Source: Catenuloplanes atrovinosus
GTDB taxonomy: Bacteria > Actinomycetota > Actinomycetes > Mycobacteriales > Micromonosporaceae
Length of the DNA: 64,000 nucleotides
Direction of reading: 5' to 3'
Assembly (NCBI RefSeq): GCF_031458235.1
Contig: NZ_JAVDYB010000001.1
Span: 4,361,001-4,425,000, forward strand
Shown here: piece after piece, positions 61,213-64,000 of the stretch
How positions within the stretch are numbered: position 1 is the stretch's first letter
How the letters are laid out: each line of letters begins with the position of its first letter
Translations under genes and position numbers: made by a program
Notes under the pieces: model-generated
What the model was told of the DNA's origin: nothing
Database searches by the model: none
What the model saw: the letters and a program-made list of their open reading frames with translations, nothing else

Positions 61213-61231
61213 TTAGGCTAGCCTAACTCGA
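61213..61231 (+). promoter_or_regulatory. Iron box upstream of the ABC exporter genes
   Basis: TTAGGCTAGCCTAA (61213-61226), continuing CTCGA, is a perfect 14-base palindrome matching the core of the IdeR/DmdR consensus. It lies about 70 bases before the ABC gene at 61301, so that transporter is probably iron-repressed. Confidence 0.8.
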
Positions 61232-61300
61232 CGGTCGTCGACGTCGTGCGGGGCTTCCCACGGTGGCACGTGCCGGTGCCGGAGACATTCAGGAGGCGGC

Positions 61301-62995
61301 GTGCGCCGGGGTCGGTCGTCAGGTGTCGCGCTGCTGCGCCGGGTCGTCCGCGATCAGGCTCGCCGGGTCGGCCTCAGCGCGGTCCTGAGCGCCGCTCATC
61401 AGAGCGGCGAGGCACTCGTGCCGATCCTCATCGGAGTCGTCCTCGATCAGGCGGTCGGCGGCGGAACGCTCACCGGCCTGATCGTCTGGATCACGGTGCT
61501 GGGCGCGGCCTTCGCGGTGCTCTCGGCCAGCTTCACGGCCGGCACCCGCACCGGGGAGTACGCGGTCGAACGCGCCGCGCACGCCCTGCGGCTCGAGGTG
61601 ACGGCCCGCATCCTGCACCCGCGCGGCGCGGCCGGCGCCGGTCAGCTCCCCGGCGCCCTGGTGAACGTGGCGACCGGAGACGCACAGCGCGTCGGCATGA
61701 TCAATCTCGCGCTCCCGCTGGGCGTCGCGGCCTGCTTCGGCATCGTGACCGGGGCCGTCGCCCTGCTGCGGATGTCCGTACCGCTGGGCCTGGTGGTGTT
61801 GATCGGCGCACCGATCCTGCTGTTCGCCGCGCATCGGCTCGGCAAGCCCCTGCAACGGCGCAGCGAGCGCCAGCAGGACCGGGCGGCGCGCGCGGCCGGA
61901 GTGGCCGCCGACCTGGTGGCGGGGGTGCGGGTGCTCAAGGGCATCGGCGCCGACCGGTCCGCGGCCGACCGGTACCGCGCGATCAGCCACGAATCGCTCG
62001 ACGCCACGCTGCGCGCCGCCGAGGCGCGCAGCTGGCACGACAGTGCACTGCTCGGGCTGACCGGCGTGTTCCTCGCCGCCGTGGCACTCATCGGCGGCAG
62101 GCTGGCCGCCGCACACCAGATCACGGTCGGCGAGTTGGTCGCGGCGGTGGGCCTGGCACAGTTCCTGCTCGGCCCGCTCGCCCTGATCGCCTGGGCGAAC
62201 GGCGAGTTCGCGCAGGCGCGCGCGTCCGCCACCCGGATCGCCGACGTGCTGGCCACCCCGCCGCGCACCGCGGGCGGTGACGAGACCCTGCCCGATCGGG
62301 TCACCGGGCACCTGAGCCTCACCGCGGTGGACGCCGGCCCGTTGCGCGGCCTCGACCTGGACGTGGCCCCCGGTGAGCTGGTCGGCATCGTCACCGCGGA
62401 CCAGGTGGCGGCGAGCACCCTCACCGCGCTGCTCGGCAGGTTCCAGGACCCGGAGGCCGGTGTCGTCGCGCTGGACCACCGCCCGCTGCACACCCTCGAT
62501 CCGGAGTCGGTGCGCGCCGCCGTCCTGGTCGCCGACCACGACGCCGACCTCTTCGAGGGAACCCTGATCGGCAACGTCGCCCTGGACCGCGCGACGGACG
62601 GAGCCGTCGAGGCCGCGTTGGCGGCGTCGACCGTGGACGAGGTCGCCGGCACGATGCCGGACGGCACGAACGGCGCGGTCGCCGAGCGCGGCCGCTCCCT
62701 CTCCGGCGGTCAACGGCAACGGGTGGCGCTGGCCCGGGCGCTGGCCGCGGACGCGCCGGTGCTGGTGCTGCACGATCCGACCACGGCCGTCGACGCCGTC
62801 ACCGAGCAGCGGATCGCCGCCGGCATCCGGCACCTGCGCCGCGGGCGGACCACCGTCCTGGTGACGACCAGCCCGGGCCTGCTCGCGGTGACCGACCGCG
62901 TCGTCTTCCTGGCCGACGGCACGGTGCGGGCCACCGGTACCCATGCCGTCCTGGCCCGCACCGACGACCGGTACCGGTCGGCCGTACTCGCCTGA
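61301..62995 (+). CDS. ABC exporter half-transporter with degenerate nucleotide-binding site
   Basis: The 564-residue protein has six membrane helices (about 20-300) and an ABC domain. The signature SLSGGQRQRVALARAL is intact. Walker A (about 362-372) reads VTADQVAASTL without the GKS/T lysine, Walker B is VLVLHDPTTAVD with His in place of the Asp, and the H-loop histidine is missing (LVTTSPGL). It therefore cannot hydrolyse ATP at its own site and must pair with the half-transporter encoded downstream. AGGAGG lies just before GTG 61301. With the iron box, an IrtAB-like role in siderophore traffic is a reasonable inference. Confidence 0.9.
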   Translation: MRRGRSSGVALLRRVVRDQARRVGLSAVLSAAHQSGEALVPILIGVVLDQAVGGGTLTGLIVWITVLGAAFAVLSASFTAGTRTGEYAVERAAHALRLEVTARILHPRGAAGAGQLPGALVNVATGDAQRVGMINLALPLGVAACFGIVTGAVALLRMSVPLGLVVLIGAPILLFAAHRLGKPLQRRSERQQDRAARAAGVAADLVAGVRVLKGIGADRSAADRYRAISHESLDATLRAAEARSWHDSALLGLTGVFLAAVALIGGRLAAAHQITVGELVAAVGLAQFLLGPLALIAWANGEFAQARASATRIADVLATPPRTAGGDETLPDRVTGHLSLTAVDAGPLRGLDLDVAPGELVGIVTADQVAASTLTALLGRFQDPEAGVVALDHRPLHTLDPESVRAAVLVADHDADLFEGTLIGNVALDRATDGAVEAALAASTVDEVAGTMPDGTNGAVAERGRSLSGGQRQRVALARALAADAPVLVLHDPTTAVDAVTEQRIAAGIRHLRRGRTTVLVTTSPGLLAVTDRVVFLADGTVRATGTHAVLARTDDRYRSAVLA

Positions 62996-63024
62996 CCGAC
63001 CGCGACGAGATTGAGGTACCGACG

Positions 63025-64000
63025 TTGAGCGACATGACCGCCGGGCGTGCGCTGCTGCCCACCGCGACCGGCGCGCAGGCGTGGACGGCGGTGCGCCGGC
63101 TGCTGCGGCCCCGGTGGCGGTCCGCGGCCCTGGCCGTGGCCACGCTCGCCGCGGGAACCGCGATCGGGCTGGTCACCGTCCGGCTGCTCGGTCACATCGT
63201 CGACCTGGTCGCCGCCGGCCGGCCGGCCGGCGCGATCACCGCGCCGGTCGCCGCGCTCGTACTGATCGCCGCCGGCCAGACCCTGGCCGCCGGCTGGGGC
63301 CTGACCATGGTCGCCCGGCTCGGCGAGGGCATGCTCGCCGAGCTGCGGGAACAGTTCATGGACCGAGTGCTCGCGCTGCCGCAGGACCGCATCGAGCAGG
63401 CCGGAACCGGCGATCTGACCTCCCGGGTCACCAACGACGTCACCGCGATCGCCGACGCGGTCCGCACCGCGCTGCCCGAGCTGGTCCGCTCGGTGCTCGC
63501 CATCGCGCTCACCGCGCTCGGCCTGGCGGTCCTCGACTGGCGGTTCCTCGCCGCCGCGCTGCTGGCCGTGCCGATCCAGGCCTGGACCGTGCGGTGGTAC
63601 GCGGGCCGGGCCCTGCCGATCTACGCCGCGCAGCGGGTGTCGGTCGGCGCGTTGCAGCACCAGTTGCAGGAGACCGTCGCCGGGGCCGATACGGTCCGGG
63701 CGCTGCGGTTGCAGGACCGGCACCGGGAACTGGTCCGCGGCCGCTCACGCGACTCCGTCGACGCGACGATGCGCGGGGTGCGGGTGCTGACCCGGTTCTA
63801 CGCCCGCCTGAACCTGGCCGAGTTCGTCGGGCTGGGCGCGATCCTGGTCACCGGCTTCCTGTCGGTCCGCGCCGGAACCGCGACGATCGGCACGGCCACC
63901 GCCGCGGCACTGTACTTCCACAGCCTCTTCGTGCCGATCAACACCGCGCTCGGCCTGGTCGACGACGCGCAGGCCGCGGCGGCCAGTCTGGTGCGGCTGG
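63025..64000 (+). CDS. ABC exporter half-transporter, second subunit (3' end outside the window)
   Basis: A frame starting at TTG 63025 (GAGGT seven bases upstream) or ATG 63034 runs open to the window edge, giving at least 325 codons. It encodes an ABC exporter membrane domain: helices such as ALAVATLAAGTAIGLVTVRLL and a coupling region (EQAGTGDLTSRVTNDVTAIA) typical of type IV exporters. The ATPase domain is beyond the window. It follows the degenerate subunit after 29 bases and should carry the competent catalytic site. Confidence 0.88.
   Translation, partial: MSDMTAGRALLPTATGAQAWTAVRRLLRPRWRSAALAVATLAAGTAIGLVTVRLLGHIVDLVAAGRPAGAITAPVAALVLIAAGQTLAAGWGLTMVARLGEGMLAELREQFMDRVLALPQDRIEQAGTGDLTSRVTNDVTAIADAVRTALPELVRSVLAIALTALGLAVLDWRFLAAALLAVPIQAWTVRWYAGRALPIYAAQRVSVGALQHQLQETVAGADTVRALRLQDRHRELVRGRSRDSVDATMRGVRVLTRFYARLNLAEFVGLGAILVTGFLSVRAGTATIGTATAAALYFHSLFVPINTALGLVDDAQAAAASLVRL

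Noticed and set aside
1-64000. tRNA genes, CRISPR arrays, insertion sequences or phage genes
   Set aside because: Read through for cloverleaf-like, repeat-spacer and transposase signatures; none was convincing by eye. A tRNAscan/ISfinder-type search would be decisive.

Overview
The window is uniformly GC-rich. It has short intergenic gaps, many GTG starts, overlapping stop/start pairs (ATGA, GTGA) and families typical of filamentous actinomycetes: a SARP regulator with an NB-ARC domain, XRE/MmyB-like regulators, a WD40 STAND NTPase, a Ser/Thr kinase with an external ricin-type lectin, twin TAP-like secreted peptidases and IdeR/DmdR-type iron boxes. A Micromonosporaceae-type chromosome (Actinoplanes/Catenuloplanes-like) is my inference from family content, not proven. 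No rRNA, tRNA, CRISPR array or insertion sequence was recognised. Both ends cut a gene: a sensor kinase on the left and an ABC exporter half on the right. Layout, left to right. 1-7.5 kb: a multi-sensor histidine kinase, then a coupled operon (metallo-beta-lactamase hydrolase, esterase fused to RidA, MFS transporter) facing an XRE regulator. 7.6-12.5 kb: a SARP regulator divergent from a 44-aa acidic peptide gene and a YcaO enzyme, a compact candidate RiPP locus, followed by two convergent secreted proteins of unknown family. 13.3-16.1 kb: a secreted beta-propeller protein and a GH16 glycosidase. 16.3-21.4 kb: a CdiI-like immunity protein, an SCO2524-like protein and a membrane-anchored STAND-WD40 NTPase, all on the minus strand. 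21.9-28.4 kb: a GH95 fucosidase, two MarR regulators, an FAD monooxygenase, an Lnt/nitrilase-like membrane protein and a decayed SDR. 28.6-33.3 kb: a molybdopterin oxidoreductase, a fasciclin lipoprotein and an Hsp70-like ATPase fused through one membrane helix to an external LivJ-type binding domain. 33.7-38.9 kb: a P450, an alpha/beta hydrolase, a NarL-type two-component pair and a membrane protein. 39-42.9 kb: an iron-box-controlled siderophore uptake operon (binding lipoprotein, two FecCD permeases, siderophore-interacting flavoprotein). 43.1-48.3 kb: two TAP-like peptidases around a small secreted protein, then an SMP-30 lactonase. 48.5-54.5 kb: a MacAB-like exporter (permease, ATPase, adaptor), an OmpR-type two-component pair and a cysteine-patterned lipoprotein. 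One 16-bp motif precedes both the adaptor and the lipoprotein genes, and the kinase sensor shows the same cysteine pattern as the lipoprotein. 54.7-57.9 kb: a kinase-lectin protein and a membrane protein preceded by an aconitase fragment. 58.3-64 kb: an XRE regulator, an SDR, a PQQ-type sugar dehydrogenase lipoprotein broken by one in-frame TGA, and an iron-box-preceded heterodimeric ABC exporter whose first half has a degenerate ATP site. The best candidate for an undescribed system is the SARP/44-aa peptide/YcaO locus at 7.6-11.2 kb. Next are the Hsp70-receptor fusion and the self-consistent export/two-component/lipoprotein circuit at 48.5-54.5 kb.
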